From the NCBI GenBank assembly GCA_965217615.1, contig CBDCIT010000014.1, positions 1 to 64,000 of the forward strand: a stretch of DNA of 64,000 nucleotides, written 5' to 3'. The notes under the pieces are model-generated. The model worked only from the letters and a program-made list of their open reading frames with translations, made no database searches and was not told where the DNA came from. Every line of letters starts with the position of its first letter. The first letter of the stretch is position 1. Position numbers and translations under genes: made by a program. Shown in pieces: positions 27,094 through 36,121 of the stretch. Origin of the DNA: CAVOAK01 sp965217615 (GTDB lineage Bacteria; Pseudomonadota; Alphaproteobacteria; UBA8366; CAVOAK01).

Positions 27094-28137
27094 CTACTCG
27101 ATCAGTTGGCTTACTATCTTCGCGGTGTAGTCCACCATCGGGACAATACGCGAATAGTTTATGCGCGTCGGCCCAATCACGCCGATTGCGCCGATTACCT
27201 TCTCCTGACCGTCGCGCACAATTGGAGCGACAATTGTGGAACAGCCAGCAAGCCCGAAGAGTTCATTTTCCGATCCAATGTAAATTTGAACGCCCTCCGC
27301 GCCTTCGGTGGTATCCAGCAAACGGAGCAACGCCTCTTTCGTCTCCAGCGCCTCGAATAGTGTGCGAATGCGTTCAATATCGGCAACGGCGGTAACGTCT
27401 TCGAGGAGATTGGCCTGACCCCGCACGATCAGAACCCCGTCGTTGCCGGAGTCCGTTTCGGACCAGGTTGCTAAGCCAGCCTCAACGACACGCGTTGTCA
27501 ACTCATCTAGGGCTGCGCGGTGTTCTTCAATTTCTTTCCTGACTTCCTTGCGCGTGCGGCCAAGCGTGCGTCCGACAAGCTTTGCGGCAAGATAGTTGCT
27601 CGCCTCTACAAGGCTCGAGGCGGGCATGCCGAGTGGCACGTCTATTACGCGGTTCTCAACAAGCCCCGAATCGCCGACCAGGATGACCAGCGCCCGCCCG
27701 GGACCAAGGCTGATAAACTCGATATGCTTGAGCTTTGATTCCACCTTCGGCGCCATGACTAGGCCGGCGCAATGCGACAGGCCGGAAAGAAGTGCGGAGG
27801 CTTCCTGCAGAATTTGGGAAAGGCCTAGTCCACTGGCGGCACATTTCGTTTCGATCTCCGTGCGCTCTTCCTCGGTAAGATCGCCGAATTCAAGCAAGCC
27901 ATTTACAACGAGCTGCAAGCCGGTCTCGGTCGGAAGGCGACCGGCCGAGGTGTGCGGCGCATAGAGCAGGCCAAGTTCCTCCAAATCGGCCATGACATTT
28001 CGGATTGTCGCAGGCGACAGGCTCATGCCCAGGCGGCGGGAAATCGTCCGCGAGCCAACCGGCGATCCGGTTTCGACATAAGCCTCGACTACATGGCGCA
28101 GGATTGCCCGCGACCGTTCGCTCAGCGTCATGGACAT
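27094..28137 (-). CDS. hrcA: Heat-inducible transcription repressor HrcA
   Basis: Repressor of class I heat-shock genes that binds CIRCE operators, 347 residues. An N-terminal winged helix (SPVGSRTISRRLGMSLSPAT then IRNVMADLEELGLLYAPH) is followed by a GAF-like domain (IYIGSENELF) and a C-terminal end in VRDGQEKVIGAIGVIGPTRI. No CIRCE palindrome (TTAGCACTC-N9-GAGTGCTAA) was seen within the window, which fits the group's habit of HrcA controlling groESL elsewhere. It diverges from rph across 93 bp. Confidence 0.96.
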   Translation of the reverse strand: MSMTLSERSRAILRHVVEAYVETGSPVGSRTISRRLGMSLSPATIRNVMADLEELGLLYAPHTSAGRLPTETGLQLVVNGLLEFGDLTEEERTEIETKCAASGLGLSQILQEASALLSGLSHCAGLVMAPKVESKLKHIEFISLGPGRALVILVGDSGLVENRVIDVPLGMPASSLVEASNYLAAKLVGRTLGRTRKEVRKEIEEHRAALDELTTRVVEAGLATWSETDSGNDGVLIVRGQANLLEDVTAVADIERIRTLFEALETKEALLRLLDTTEGAEGVQIYIGSENELFGLAGCSTIVAPIVRDGQEKVIGAIGVIGPTRINYSRIVPMVDYTAKIVSQLIE

Positions 28138-28230
28138 GGTGCCGGGGAATGTAGTAATCGCCCCCTACAGCGTCAATGCGAGCGTCGCGGCGGGGCGCGC
28201 GTCGGGCGGCGCCGGCAGGAGGGATTAGCA

Positions 28231-28962
28231 ATGGTACGACCTAGGGTAGATCGTCCCTCAGGGCGCGCGGCGGACGAAATGAGGACTGTGCGCCTCGAAA
28301 CCGATGTCTCGAAATATGCTGAGGGATCGTGCCTCGCCTGCTTTGGCGATACCCACGTACTGTGCACAGCAAGTATCGAGGAAACAGTTCCTCCATTTCT
28401 TCGCAATAGTGGCCGCGGGTGGGTAACGGCTGAATATGGTATGCTACCCCGTTCGACCAACACGCGAACGGATCGCGAGCGGGCCAGCCGATCGGGCCGG
28501 ACACAGGAGATCCAGCGGCTGATCGGTCGCAGCCTGAGGGCCGTGACCAAGCTCGAGGGTTTCGGCGAACGTCAAATAAAAGTCGACTGCGACGTCATTC
28601 AAGCCGACGGCGGAACGCGCACGGCGGCAGTCACCGGCGGATTCGTCGCCCTGCACCTTGCGTTTCAGCACCTGTGCGCGCTGGAGGTTATCAAGGAACT
28701 CCCGTTCCTCGATTCTGTTGCCGCCGTATCCTGCGGTTTATGGCGTGGCGCGCCCGTTCTCGATCTCGACTATGCCGAGGATTCGACAGCCGACGCTGAT
28801 GCCAATTTCGTACTGACCGCTGGCGAGCGCATCATCGAGATTCAAAGTACGGCAGAAACCGCACCGTTTTCGCCAGAGGCATTCCAAGAGCTACACAAAC
28901 TCGCCAACAAAGGAGTCGGCCAGCTTGTCGACGCTCAGCGTGCAGCGCTGGGTCTCGATTGA
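28231..28962 (+). CDS. rph: Ribonuclease PH
   Basis: Phosphorolytic 3'-5' exoribonuclease that trims tRNA 3' ends, 243 residues. It begins MVRPRVDRPSGRAADEMR and has the family features GWVTAEYGMLPRSTNTR, SGRTQEIQRLIGRSLRA and DCDVIQADGGTRTAAVTGG. AGGAGG lies 7 nt before the ATG at 28231, which rules out the longer in-frame reading that runs back through hrcA. It leads a rph-rdgB-hemW operon, divergent from hrcA, the standard arrangement in Alphaproteobacteria. Confidence 0.97.
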   Translation: MVRPRVDRPSGRAADEMRTVRLETDVSKYAEGSCLACFGDTHVLCTASIEETVPPFLRNSGRGWVTAEYGMLPRSTNTRTDRERASRSGRTQEIQRLIGRSLRAVTKLEGFGERQIKVDCDVIQADGGTRTAAVTGGFVALHLAFQHLCALEVIKELPFLDSVAAVSCGLWRGAPVLDLDYAEDSTADADANFVLTAGERIIEIQSTAETAPFSPEAFQELHKLANKGVGQLVDAQRAALGLD

Positions 28963-29635
28963 CCGAAGTCAGCTTTTGTCCGCTTCACCAACGATCGAAG
29001 CCCGGCAGCGTGCTCGCCAGCTAGAACAACGAAGACTTGTGATCGCCAGCCACAACACGGGAAAGGTTGCCGAAGTCGCGGAATTGCTCCGACCTTGGCG
29101 CATAAAATGCGTTTCAGCCAAAGAACTGACGCTCTCAGAGCCCGAAGAGACCGGCGAGACATTTGTAGACAACGCCATCCTCAAGGCGCGCGCGGCAACC
29201 ACTGCGTCGCACCTGCCAGCTCTGGCAGACGATTCAGGGCTCGCAGTATCCGCGCTTGGTGGCGCACCAGGCATTCATTCAGCGCGCTGGGCCGGACCGG
29301 AGCGCGATTTTTCCGCAGCAATGGGGCGGGTGGAACGGGCGCTAAAGGATCACCGCGACCGCACCGCCCGTTTTGTCTGCGCTCTTGCGATTGCGTGGCC
29401 CGACGGCAGACTCGATGTGTTCGAGGGCGAAGTCGCGGGCACGCTTGTCTGGCCCCCAAGAGGAGACAGTGGGTTTGGCTACGACCCGATGTTCGTAGCC
29501 GATGGCATGCGTCAAACGTTCGGTGAGATCGACCCCAAGATCAAGCACGCCAATAGCCACAGGGCCCACGCCTTTGCGAAGCTCGCTGCGAGTTGTTTGC
29601 CGAGCAGAATCGGCAAAAAAGCCGCTCCAGCATGA
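28925..29635 (+). CDS. rdgB: XTP/dITP diphosphatase (HAM1/RdgB)
   Basis: House-cleaning pyrophosphatase that removes non-canonical purine nucleotides. The family core is plain: RLVIASHNTGKVAEVAEL, ETFVDNAILKARAA, LADDSGLAVSALGGAPGIHS with the metal-binding aspartates, and GFGYDPMFV. The start is uncertain: there is no in-frame ATG before the core. The TTG at 28925 lies inside rph; a GTG at 29039 would start one residue before the conserved core but gives a truncated N-terminus. The 3' end overlaps hemW by 4 bp (ATGA), so translation is probably coupled. Confidence 0.9.
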   Translation: MSTLSVQRWVSIDRSQLLSASPTIEARQRARQLEQRRLVIASHNTGKVAEVAELLRPWRIKCVSAKELTLSEPEETGETFVDNAILKARAATTASHLPALADDSGLAVSALGGAPGIHSARWAGPERDFSAAMGRVERALKDHRDRTARFVCALAIAWPDGRLDVFEGEVAGTLVWPPRGDSGFGYDPMFVADGMRQTFGEIDPKIKHANSHRAHAFAKLAASCLPSRIGKKAAPA

Positions 29636-30840
29636 ATGGCGCACCAAAACTCGGTGACACGCTGACCGCACAGATGCCCGCGGTAGACGACATCGGCGAC
29701 CTCGCCGTCTATGTCCATTGGCCCTTCTGCCTTTCTAAATGTCCCTATTGTGATTTCAACAGTCACGTCCGAGACGACGTGGATCAGGCCCGCTGGCGTG
29801 CCGCGCTACTGCGCGACCTCGATCATTGGAGCGCGCTGGCGCCTGGCCGCAGGGTAACAAGCCTGTTCTTCGGCGGCGGCACACCGTCGTTGATGGACCC
29901 CGACACGGTCGCCGCCGTGATCGACCGTGCGGCAGAGCGCTGGAGCTTCGGTAACGATACCGAGATCACCCTTGAGGCCAACCCGACGTCGGTTGAGGCC
30001 GGGCGACTGACCGACTTTCGGGCTGCAGGAGTGAATCGAGTCTCACTGGGAGTCCAGGCGCTCGACGATCGCGCCCTGCTGTTGCTTGGCCGCCATCACA
30101 GCGCACGCGAAGCGATAGACGCGATTGAATTGGCGGACCGCTTGTTCGATCGCTTTTCGTTCGACTTGATATACGCGCGACCCGGACAGACGATCGCAGC
30201 TTGGCGCAAAGAACTGGCCCGTGCATTGCCGCTCGCTGGCAGCCATATCTCTGTTTACCAGCTTACAATGGAACCCGGCACAGCGTTCCACGCGCGTTGG
30301 CGGCGGGGTGAACTCAAGACATTGAAGGACACCACGACTGCAGCGCTATTTGAAGAAACCCAGAGCGTCCTCGAAACAGCCGGATTGCCTGCCTACGAGA
30401 TTTCCAACCACGCCAACGTAGGAGAGGAATGCCGGCACAACCTCACTTATTGGCGGTACCGCGACTATGCAGGTATTGGCCCTGGCGCGCACGGCCGTTT
30501 GACGTCGGCCGATGAAAAACGCGCGTATCGCCAGATCCGCGGGCCCGAAGCTTGGCTGCACACCGTCGAAAAGCAAGGACACGGTGTGATGGAGCCACAA
30601 TCTCTCAGCCGCACAGAACGTCTCGAAGAGATGCTGATGATGGGTCTGCGGCTTACCGAGTTTGTGCCCGTCAGCCACATCGAACGCGAGGCAGGCACCC
30701 GCTTTGAACAGGCCCTCCCAATCGAGCGCTTGAAACGGCTGGTTGACGGCGGCTTCCTGGAAGCCGGCTCGCAGGGACTGCGCACGACACCAGTTGGGCG
30801 ACAACGGCTCGGCGCCGTTCTCTCGCAGCTCCTGTGCTGA
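29632..30840 (+). CDS. hemW: Radical SAM family heme chaperone HemW
   Basis: HemW, formerly called oxygen-independent coproporphyrinogen oxidase-like, 402 residues. The radical SAM cysteines are C33-x3-C37-x2-C40 (CLSKCPYC), followed by LFFGGGTPSLM and LEANPTSVEAGRL, and GIGPGAHGRL in the second half. HemW binds heme and is thought to deliver it to respiratory enzymes rather than oxidise coproporphyrinogen. The ATG at 29632 overlaps the rdgB stop in ATGA. It ends 9 bp before the convergent lppC stop. Confidence 0.93.
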   Translation: MNGAPKLGDTLTAQMPAVDDIGDLAVYVHWPFCLSKCPYCDFNSHVRDDVDQARWRAALLRDLDHWSALAPGRRVTSLFFGGGTPSLMDPDTVAAVIDRAAERWSFGNDTEITLEANPTSVEAGRLTDFRAAGVNRVSLGVQALDDRALLLLGRHHSAREAIDAIELADRLFDRFSFDLIYARPGQTIAAWRKELARALPLAGSHISVYQLTMEPGTAFHARWRRGELKTLKDTTTAALFEETQSVLETAGLPAYEISNHANVGEECRHNLTYWRYRDYAGIGPGAHGRLTSADEKRAYRQIRGPEAWLHTVEKQGHGVMEPQSLSRTERLEEMLMMGLRLTEFVPVSHIEREAGTRFEQALPIERLKRLVDGGFLEAGSQGLRTTPVGRQRLGAVLSQLLC

Positions 30841-30849
30841 GTGGCAACC

Positions 30850-32304
30850 TCAGTTTGTCAGCTTCTGAAAACTCCGGGGTGCAGGCCGCAACGTGCGAAA
30901 CCCGTCGCGCCGAACTTCGATAACTGCAAATACACGCTGGACGCCGCCATCGGGGCGCAGTCGAAAGACTCCGTCAAGACCGAGAAATCCATCTTTGTTG
31001 GTAAGGGTTTCAATCGAGAAATCGGGTACACCGGCTCGCCCGGCCAACACCGCTGCAAGCGCTGTTGCATCGTAAGCAATAGACACCAGGCGCGGCGGCC
31101 TATGATCAAACGTCTCGACATACCATTTCTCAAACTTCGATCGTTCGGCCAGTGGTGGTGCTGCGAACCATGCGCCAACAAGAGCCGGTTCTGTCCCGAG
31201 ATCGTGAAATTCATCCCAAGCTCTAATTCCAAGCAAACGTACGGAGGGTTGGTCGACATCGTAAAAGGAAAGAAGGGAAGCAACCGTCCGTAGCGCCTGC
31301 CCACCTTCGGGCAGTAATATTGCGTCGAAGTCGACGTCCCCTATGGTGTCGAGCCGCTCAAGTCGCTGGAGTGCCTTGCGCGATATCTCATCGTCCCGCG
31401 ACTTAAGCTCGGCACGCTGCGCAAGCAACGCCGCCCGCCGCTCATCGAAAGCGGCAAGCGCTTTGATATCAGCGCTCAGATCCGTTGCACCCGGCGGGTA
31501 TTTCGTGACCTTGGTCACAAACACATTATGCGCGGCAGCGGCCTCGTTCAGCGCTTCAACCACGGCGGTGCCATAAGGGTTGTCTGGGGCCAACACCGCA
31601 AATCGGCTGTGCCCAAGCCCAGCTGCGTACCCCATGATCGTTTCAACCTGCTGGCTTGGCAGAAACCCCAGTATGAACATCCCGTTACCGGCAACTTCCC
31701 TGGAGTTCGAAAACGACAGGACATTGATGCGCGCGCGGCGCGCAATCGGCGCAACCGCAGCTGCCGATGGAGCAAGCAATGGTCCGAGAATAAGGCTTAC
31801 TTGCTGTGTTATCGCGCGCTCCGCGGCCAAGGCAGCGCCGTCCTGCGTGCCCGATGTATCGAAAGGAAGCAGGTCGAACTTCTCGTTGCCGATTTCGAAA
31901 AGCGCGAGTTCAGCGGCAAGCAGCATCGCCTGACCAAGCGGCGCGCTGGGTCCGCTCAACGGCAGCAGCAGTGCGACCCGGACCCGCCCTGGGTCCACCT
32001 CGACCAAGCCCTCCGCATCGAGAGACGGGGCAGCCGGCTCGGTCGACGGCAGCCTAGCCACAGACTGCGGTTCTTGGACCTTGGGCTGAGACACCGTCGC
32101 CACTTCCGGTTTCGGCGCTGGCGCAGCGGGTGCAGGCGCCGCAGGCGCCGGCGGCTTCTTAACGACCGGCTCCACTTTACGCGGTATGCGGAAGTCCTCT
32201 AGTGTCCCGGGCGCGCATGCGACAAGCAGCAATGCGCAAAACGCCGCTACGAAAACTGACGATGCGAGACTCGAACCGCGCAACTCGACGAGCGAAACGC
32301 GCAT
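30850..32304 (-). CDS. lppC: LppC/LpoA-like lipoprotein, penicillin-binding protein activator
   Basis: Outer-membrane lipoprotein of 484 residues. Signal peptide with lipobox: SSVFVAAFCALLLVAC. A long Pro/Ala/Lys linker (about residues 45-90) is followed by a periplasmic binding-protein fold similar to the C-terminal part of LpoA (RVALLLPLSGPSAPLGQAML, VSLILGPLLAPSAAAVAPIA, FAVLAPDNPYGTAVVEALNE). In E. coli LpoA stimulates PBP1A; the alphaproteobacterial homologues lack most of LpoA's N-terminal TPR domain, so this role is inferred. GAGGAG lies 8 nt before the ATG. Its 5' end overlaps the divergent rsmI gene. Confidence 0.88.
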   Translation of the reverse strand: MRVSLVELRGSSLASSVFVAAFCALLLVACAPGTLEDFRIPRKVEPVVKKPPAPAAPAPAAPAPKPEVATVSQPKVQEPQSVARLPSTEPAAPSLDAEGLVEVDPGRVRVALLLPLSGPSAPLGQAMLLAAELALFEIGNEKFDLLPFDTSGTQDGAALAAERAITQQVSLILGPLLAPSAAAVAPIARRARINVLSFSNSREVAGNGMFILGFLPSQQVETIMGYAAGLGHSRFAVLAPDNPYGTAVVEALNEAAAAHNVFVTKVTKYPPGATDLSADIKALAAFDERRAALLAQRAELKSRDDEISRKALQRLERLDTIGDVDFDAILLPEGGQALRTVASLLSFYDVDQPSVRLLGIRAWDEFHDLGTEPALVGAWFAAPPLAERSKFEKWYVETFDHRPPRLVSIAYDATALAAVLAGRAGVPDFSIETLTNKDGFLGLDGVFRLRPDGGVQRVFAVIEVRRDGFRTLRPAPRSFQKLTN

Positions 32305-33227
32305 CGGAGGACTCCTCGACGAACAAAGCGGCCAGCGACAAACCGGGGCACGAAACTAGCGACCGCGAAAAGCAAAGTAAACCGGCGCCGGGCCTTCATA
32401 TTGTTGCAACGCCGATTGGCAATCTGGGCGACATAACGCTGCGCGCATTGGAGCTCTTAGGATCGGTCGACGTCATCGCCTGCGAGGATACGCGCATAAC
32501 CACTCGTTTGCTCACCCGGTATGGGATTACAACGCCCCTGACACTCTATCACGATCATAACGCCGTCCGCGCCGCGCCCAAGCTCATCGGGCGCCTCAGG
32601 GAGGGCGGCGCCATAGCGCTAGTCAGCGACGCGGGGACGCCGCTGATCTCGGATCCCGGCTACAGGCTGGTCCGCCAGGCCCAGACAGCTGAAATTCCGG
32701 TCTTCGTGGCGCCAGGTCCGTGTGCCCCAATAGCCGCCCTTATCGCATCTGGCCTTCCGTCCGACCGATTCCTGTTCACCGGATTTCTGCCCACCCGCCA
32801 GTCGGCTCGACGCAAGGCGCTGACCGAAATTGCCGGCGTTCGCGCGAGCCTCGTGTTTCTCGAATCCCCGCGTCGCCTCGCCCGTAGCCTTTCAGATATG
32901 GAAGCAATTTTAGGACAGCGTGAGGCTGCTGTGGCTCGAGAACTCACGAAGCGCTATGAGGAAGTCGTGCGTGGCTCGCTCGAGGAGTTGGCCACCCGCT
33001 ACGCCACCGCATCGACGCCAAAAGGCGAAGCCGTGATAATCGTCGGGCCACCCGACGCCGAGTCAACCGTTGAAACGAGCCAGCAAGCACTCGATGCGGA
33101 ACTGCTCCATGCGTTAGCCACCATGAGCGTGCGCGATGCGGCGCGCGCAGCGAGCATTGCAACGGGACGGCCGCGGAGCGAGGCTTACCGCCACGCACTG
33201 TTGTTGTCGAAATCCGCACCGAAATGA
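32262..33227 (+). CDS. rsmI: 16S rRNA (cytidine1402-2'-O)-methyltransferase
   Basis: SAM-dependent rRNA methyltransferase of the tetrapyrrole-methylase fold, modifying C1402 of 16S rRNA. The core starts LHIVATPIGNLGDITLRALE and continues VIACEDTRITTRLL and LVSDAGTPLISDPGYRLV. No ATG, GTG or TTG is in frame between 32304 and the core, so the start must lie inside the divergent lppC gene; ATG 32262 is the nearest, with ATG at 32232 as another choice. The basic, unconserved N-terminal extension of about 50 residues is therefore real. The 3' end overlaps yraN in ATGA. Confidence 0.9.
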   Translation: MRDSNRATRRAKRASEDSSTNKAASDKPGHETSDREKQSKPAPGLHIVATPIGNLGDITLRALELLGSVDVIACEDTRITTRLLTRYGITTPLTLYHDHNAVRAAPKLIGRLREGGAIALVSDAGTPLISDPGYRLVRQAQTAEIPVFVAPGPCAPIAALIASGLPSDRFLFTGFLPTRQSARRKALTEIAGVRASLVFLESPRRLARSLSDMEAILGQREAAVARELTKRYEEVVRGSLEELATRYATASTPKGEAVIIVGPPDAESTVETSQQALDAELLHALATMSVRDAARAASIATGRPRSEAYRHALLLSKSAPK

Positions 33228-33595
33228 GCGGCGCAAAACGGAAGCAGGCATGGCGCTGGGGTCATATTGCGGAGGCGATATGCGCGGTGTATCTGGTATG
33301 CCGGGGGTACCGAATTCTCGCCAAGTGTCTGCGGTCGCCGGTTGGCGAGATCGATCTCCTGGCGCGACGTGGAAGCACGCTCTCCATTATTGAAGTGAAA
33401 GCGCGGCAGGATTTCATGACGGCTGCGGAGGCCATTTCCGAACGCCAACGAGCCCGTCTCGTCAGAGCCGCGGAATGGCTGATCGCCGGACGCCCGGAGC
33501 TTAGCGAGCTGACGATTCGGTTCGACGCCATGCTCGTGCGACCTTGGCGTTTGCCGCAACACATCGTAGACGCTTGGCGTGCAGACCCCGACTAG
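33224..33595 (+). CDS. yraN: YraN/UPF0102 family nuclease-like protein
   Basis: A 123-residue protein with an archaeal Holliday-junction-resolvase-like fold. The core GHIAEAICAVYLVCRGYRIL, then VGEIDLLARRGSTLSIIEVK with the metal-binding Asp, Glu and Lys (D..EVK), matches the UPF0102 family. Its cellular role is unknown. It overlaps rsmI by 4 bp, as in many proteobacteria where rsmI, yraN and lpoA cluster. Confidence 0.92.
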   Translation: MSGAKRKQAWRWGHIAEAICAVYLVCRGYRILAKCLRSPVGEIDLLARRGSTLSIIEVKARQDFMTAAEAISERQRARLVRAAEWLIAGRPELSELTIRFDAMLVRPWRLPQHIVDAWRADPD

Positions 33596-33643
33596 TTACA
33601 GTTCATTGCACTAGGCACTGTCCATCGCCATGAACGATCCGAC

Positions 33644-34282
33644 ATGACTCGAACTCAACAATGCTGGCATCCTCGATCTCTTGCCATCGGGGTGTCGCTC
33701 GCGTTGTCGCTCGCCTTCCTAGCCACCGGATGCACGCCGATCGGCGCGGCCGCAGGGGCTGGAGCCGCCGCCGGGACGATGTCGGCGCAGGAGCGCGGCT
33801 TCAAAACGGGCGTCAAGGACACGGTGACTCTGGCCAAAATCAACCAAAACTGGATTGAGCACGACTTCAATATTTTCGCCAAGATATCGGCCAAGGTCGT
33901 CGAAGGGCGCGTCCTCCTAACGGGAACGGTTCCGAAATCGGACGACAGGATTGAGGCGGTACGACTTACCTGGCAGATCGACGGTGTCAACGAAGTGCTG
34001 AATGAAATTGAGGTCGCCGACAAGAGCGACTTGCTCGATGTGACCCGGGACGCATGGGTAACAGCGCAGCTGCGGATCAAGCTCACAGTCGACGGTGAAA
34101 TCAAAGCGATTAACTACGCGATCGATACTGTCAACGGCACAGTATACCTGATGGGGATCGCCCAAGATTCGACAGAACTCCAACGTGTGACAGCGCATGC
34201 GAGAAATTTGAAATATGTTCGGCGGATCGTGAGCTACGTCAGATTGAAAGGCGGAGCCGACGCGAAGAAAGGCGCCACATGA
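33644..34282 (+). CDS. BON-domain lipoprotein, DolP/YraP-like
   Basis: Lipoprotein of 212 residues with signal peptide LALSLAFLATGC (lipobox LATGC) and two BON domains: VEGRVLLTGTVPKSDDRIEA near residue 85 and VNGTVYLMGIAQDSTELQRV near residue 165. BON domains bind anionic phospholipids; DolP maintains outer-membrane integrity. In E. coli dolP follows yraN with diaA between them, and here it follows yraN directly, so the envelope cluster lppC-rsmI-yraN-dolP is conserved across classes. The stop overlaps the start of the next gene in ATGA. Confidence 0.85.
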   Translation: MTRTQQCWHPRSLAIGVSLALSLAFLATGCTPIGAAAGAGAAAGTMSAQERGFKTGVKDTVTLAKINQNWIEHDFNIFAKISAKVVEGRVLLTGTVPKSDDRIEAVRLTWQIDGVNEVLNEIEVADKSDLLDVTRDAWVTAQLRIKLTVDGEIKAINYAIDTVNGTVYLMGIAQDSTELQRVTAHARNLKYVRRIVSYVRLKGGADAKKGAT

Positions 34283-35130
34283 TGACCGCGGAACGCCCGG
34301 ATAGCACTCGCGACGCTGAAGCACTCCTCAAAGGCATCGGTGAGGGTGCAGACAGCGGGTTCGACATTTTCGAAGCCGCTCTGGCGCTCGCCGCATTGGA
34401 AAGGCCGCGCGTCGATCTCGCGCGCTACCGCGAGCACATGACGAAGCTGGCCCAAGACGTCGAGAAGAACACTAAAGATAGTCCCGATTCGCTTGAGGAA
34501 TGCGTCACCGCGCTGCGTCAGGTCCTCTTCGTTGAAAATGGCTATCAGGGCGATGTTGCGACCTACGATGATTTGCAAAATGCGAACCTGATGCGGGTTA
34601 TCGATCGCCGCAAGGGATTGCCGATTTCCCTCGGCATCCTCTATCTTCGGGCTGCTCGGGCTCAAGGCTGGGCAGCCGATGGACTGAGCTTTCCCGGACA
34701 TTTTCTGGTTTTGCTGGGGCGCGAAGGGCGGCGCGCAATCATCGATCCGTTCAACGATGGCGCCACGCGTAACGCGGACGATTTGCGCCGGCTGCTTAAA
34801 GCAACGATCGGCAACGATGCTGAGCTAACACCGCAGCACTATGCCGCGGTCACCGACCGAGAGGTCCTGCTGCGCTTGCAGAACAACGTCAAACTGCGCC
34901 TCATGCAACTCGGCCAGGGCGCGCGTGCGGTTAGCACGATCAAGGTGATGCTGAAGTTTGCACCGACCGAGTCCTCGCTTTGGCGCGAGATGGCGGCATT
35001 GGAAGCCAAGCTTGGCAACCTACAGGCAGCGATCACGGCACTCGACGAGTATCTGCAACGCGAGAATCGCGACGGTCCGCGTCAGGAAGCGGCATTGCTG
35101 CTGCAACGCTTGCAGAGGCGCGTGAACTAG
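34279..35130 (+). CDS. SirB1 family protein (transglutaminase-like plus TPR)
   Basis: A 283-residue protein. The N-terminal two-thirds is a transglutaminase-like (SirB1/DUF1347) domain: VDLARYREHMTKLAQDV, FVENGYQGDVATYDDLQNAN, RRKGLPISLGILYLRAARAQ and LSFPGHFLVLLGR, with the conserved His. The C-terminal end has tetratricopeptide-like helices (LKFAPTESSLWREMAALEAK). No Cys nucleophile is seen where an active transglutaminase would have it. Translation is coupled to the BON lipoprotein (ATGA). It ends 11 bp before gshB. Confidence 0.86.
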   Translation: MMTAERPDSTRDAEALLKGIGEGADSGFDIFEAALALAALERPRVDLARYREHMTKLAQDVEKNTKDSPDSLEECVTALRQVLFVENGYQGDVATYDDLQNANLMRVIDRRKGLPISLGILYLRAARAQGWAADGLSFPGHFLVLLGREGRRAIIDPFNDGATRNADDLRRLLKATIGNDAELTPQHYAAVTDREVLLRLQNNVKLRLMQLGQGARAVSTIKVMLKFAPTESSLWREMAALEAKLGNLQAAITALDEYLQRENRDGPRQEAALLLQRLQRRVN

Positions 35131-35141
35131 GAGGGAGCAGT

Positions 35142-36110
35142 ATGAGCCTTGCGGTCGCGATCCAAATGGATCCTATCGAGGCGATCGACATAGACGCTGA
35201 CAGCACATTTGTGCTCGCACTGGAGGCGCAGAGCCGCGGGTACGCCCTGTTTCACTATCTAGCGAGCGACCTCACCCTTCGCCACGGACGCGTTTGCGCC
35301 AAAGCACGGCCGCTCACCGTACAGCGCGTTGCCGGCAATCACGCAACATTCGGTTCAGCCGAGGTTCTCGACCTCGCAACCGTGGACGTTATCCTCATGC
35401 GCCAGGATCCGCCGTTCGATATGGCGTATATCACGACAACACACCTGCTTGAGCACATCCATCCAGCCACGCTCGTCGTAAACGATCCGCTCGCCGTCCG
35501 AAATGCGCCGGAAAAGCTGTTGGTCACTCATTTTGCCGAGCTTATGCCGCAAACGCTTATTACGACCGATCGCGACGAGATCGTCGCATTCCGAAAAGAG
35601 ATGGGGGATATCATTATCAAGCCGCTCTACGGCAATGGCGGCGCCGGCGTGTTTCATCTGCGTCCCGAGGACGACAATCTGAATGTAATTCTCGAATTGT
35701 TTACCGAATTTTTCCGTGAGCCGGTGATTGTTCAGGAATACCTCGCGGATGTGCGCAGTGGCGACCGTCGCATCATCCTGATCGACGGCAAGCCTGCAGG
35801 CGCCATCAACCGAATCCCAGCCGAAGGGGAGGCCCGCTCCAACATGCACGCCGGTGGACAGCCAACAAAATGGAAGATGACGGCGCGCGAGAACGAAATC
35901 TGCAACGCCCTTGGACCCCTGCTAGCAGAGCGTGGGCTTATCTTCGCGGGCATCGATGTGATCGGCGACTATCTGACCGAGATAAACGTCACCTCTCCGA
36001 CCGGTCTTCAGGAGGTCAATCGGTTCGACGACGTGTCGCTCGAAGCGCAGATTTGGGATGCAATTGAGCAACGATTGAACCATGATCGTGGCCCCACGAA
36101 ACCTAGTTGA
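35142..36110 (+). CDS. gshB: Glutathione synthetase
   Basis: ATP-grasp ligase that joins gamma-glutamylcysteine and glycine, 322 residues. It opens MSLAVAIQMDPIEAIDIDAD, has MRQDPPFDMAYITTTHLLE, the ATP-grasp loop IIKPLYGNGGAGVFHL and TEINVTSPTGLQEVNRFD near the C-terminus. GGAGG lies before the ATG at 35142; the longer in-frame reading back into the SirB1 gene has no support. It is the last gene of this plus-strand run. Confidence 0.97.
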   Translation: MSLAVAIQMDPIEAIDIDADSTFVLALEAQSRGYALFHYLASDLTLRHGRVCAKARPLTVQRVAGNHATFGSAEVLDLATVDVILMRQDPPFDMAYITTTHLLEHIHPATLVVNDPLAVRNAPEKLLVTHFAELMPQTLITTDRDEIVAFRKEMGDIIIKPLYGNGGAGVFHLRPEDDNLNVILELFTEFFREPVIVQEYLADVRSGDRRIILIDGKPAGAINRIPAEGEARSNMHAGGQPTKWKMTARENEICNALGPLLAERGLIFAGIDVIGDYLTEINVTSPTGLQEVNRFDDVSLEAQIWDAIEQRLNHDRGPTKPS

Positions 36111-36121
36111 GGGCCGCCCAG

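Noticed and set aside
27952..28230. N-terminal extension of rph running back over hrcA
   Set aside because: The AGGAGG and ATG at 28231 give the normal RNase PH start; the extension is antisense to the hrcA N-terminus.
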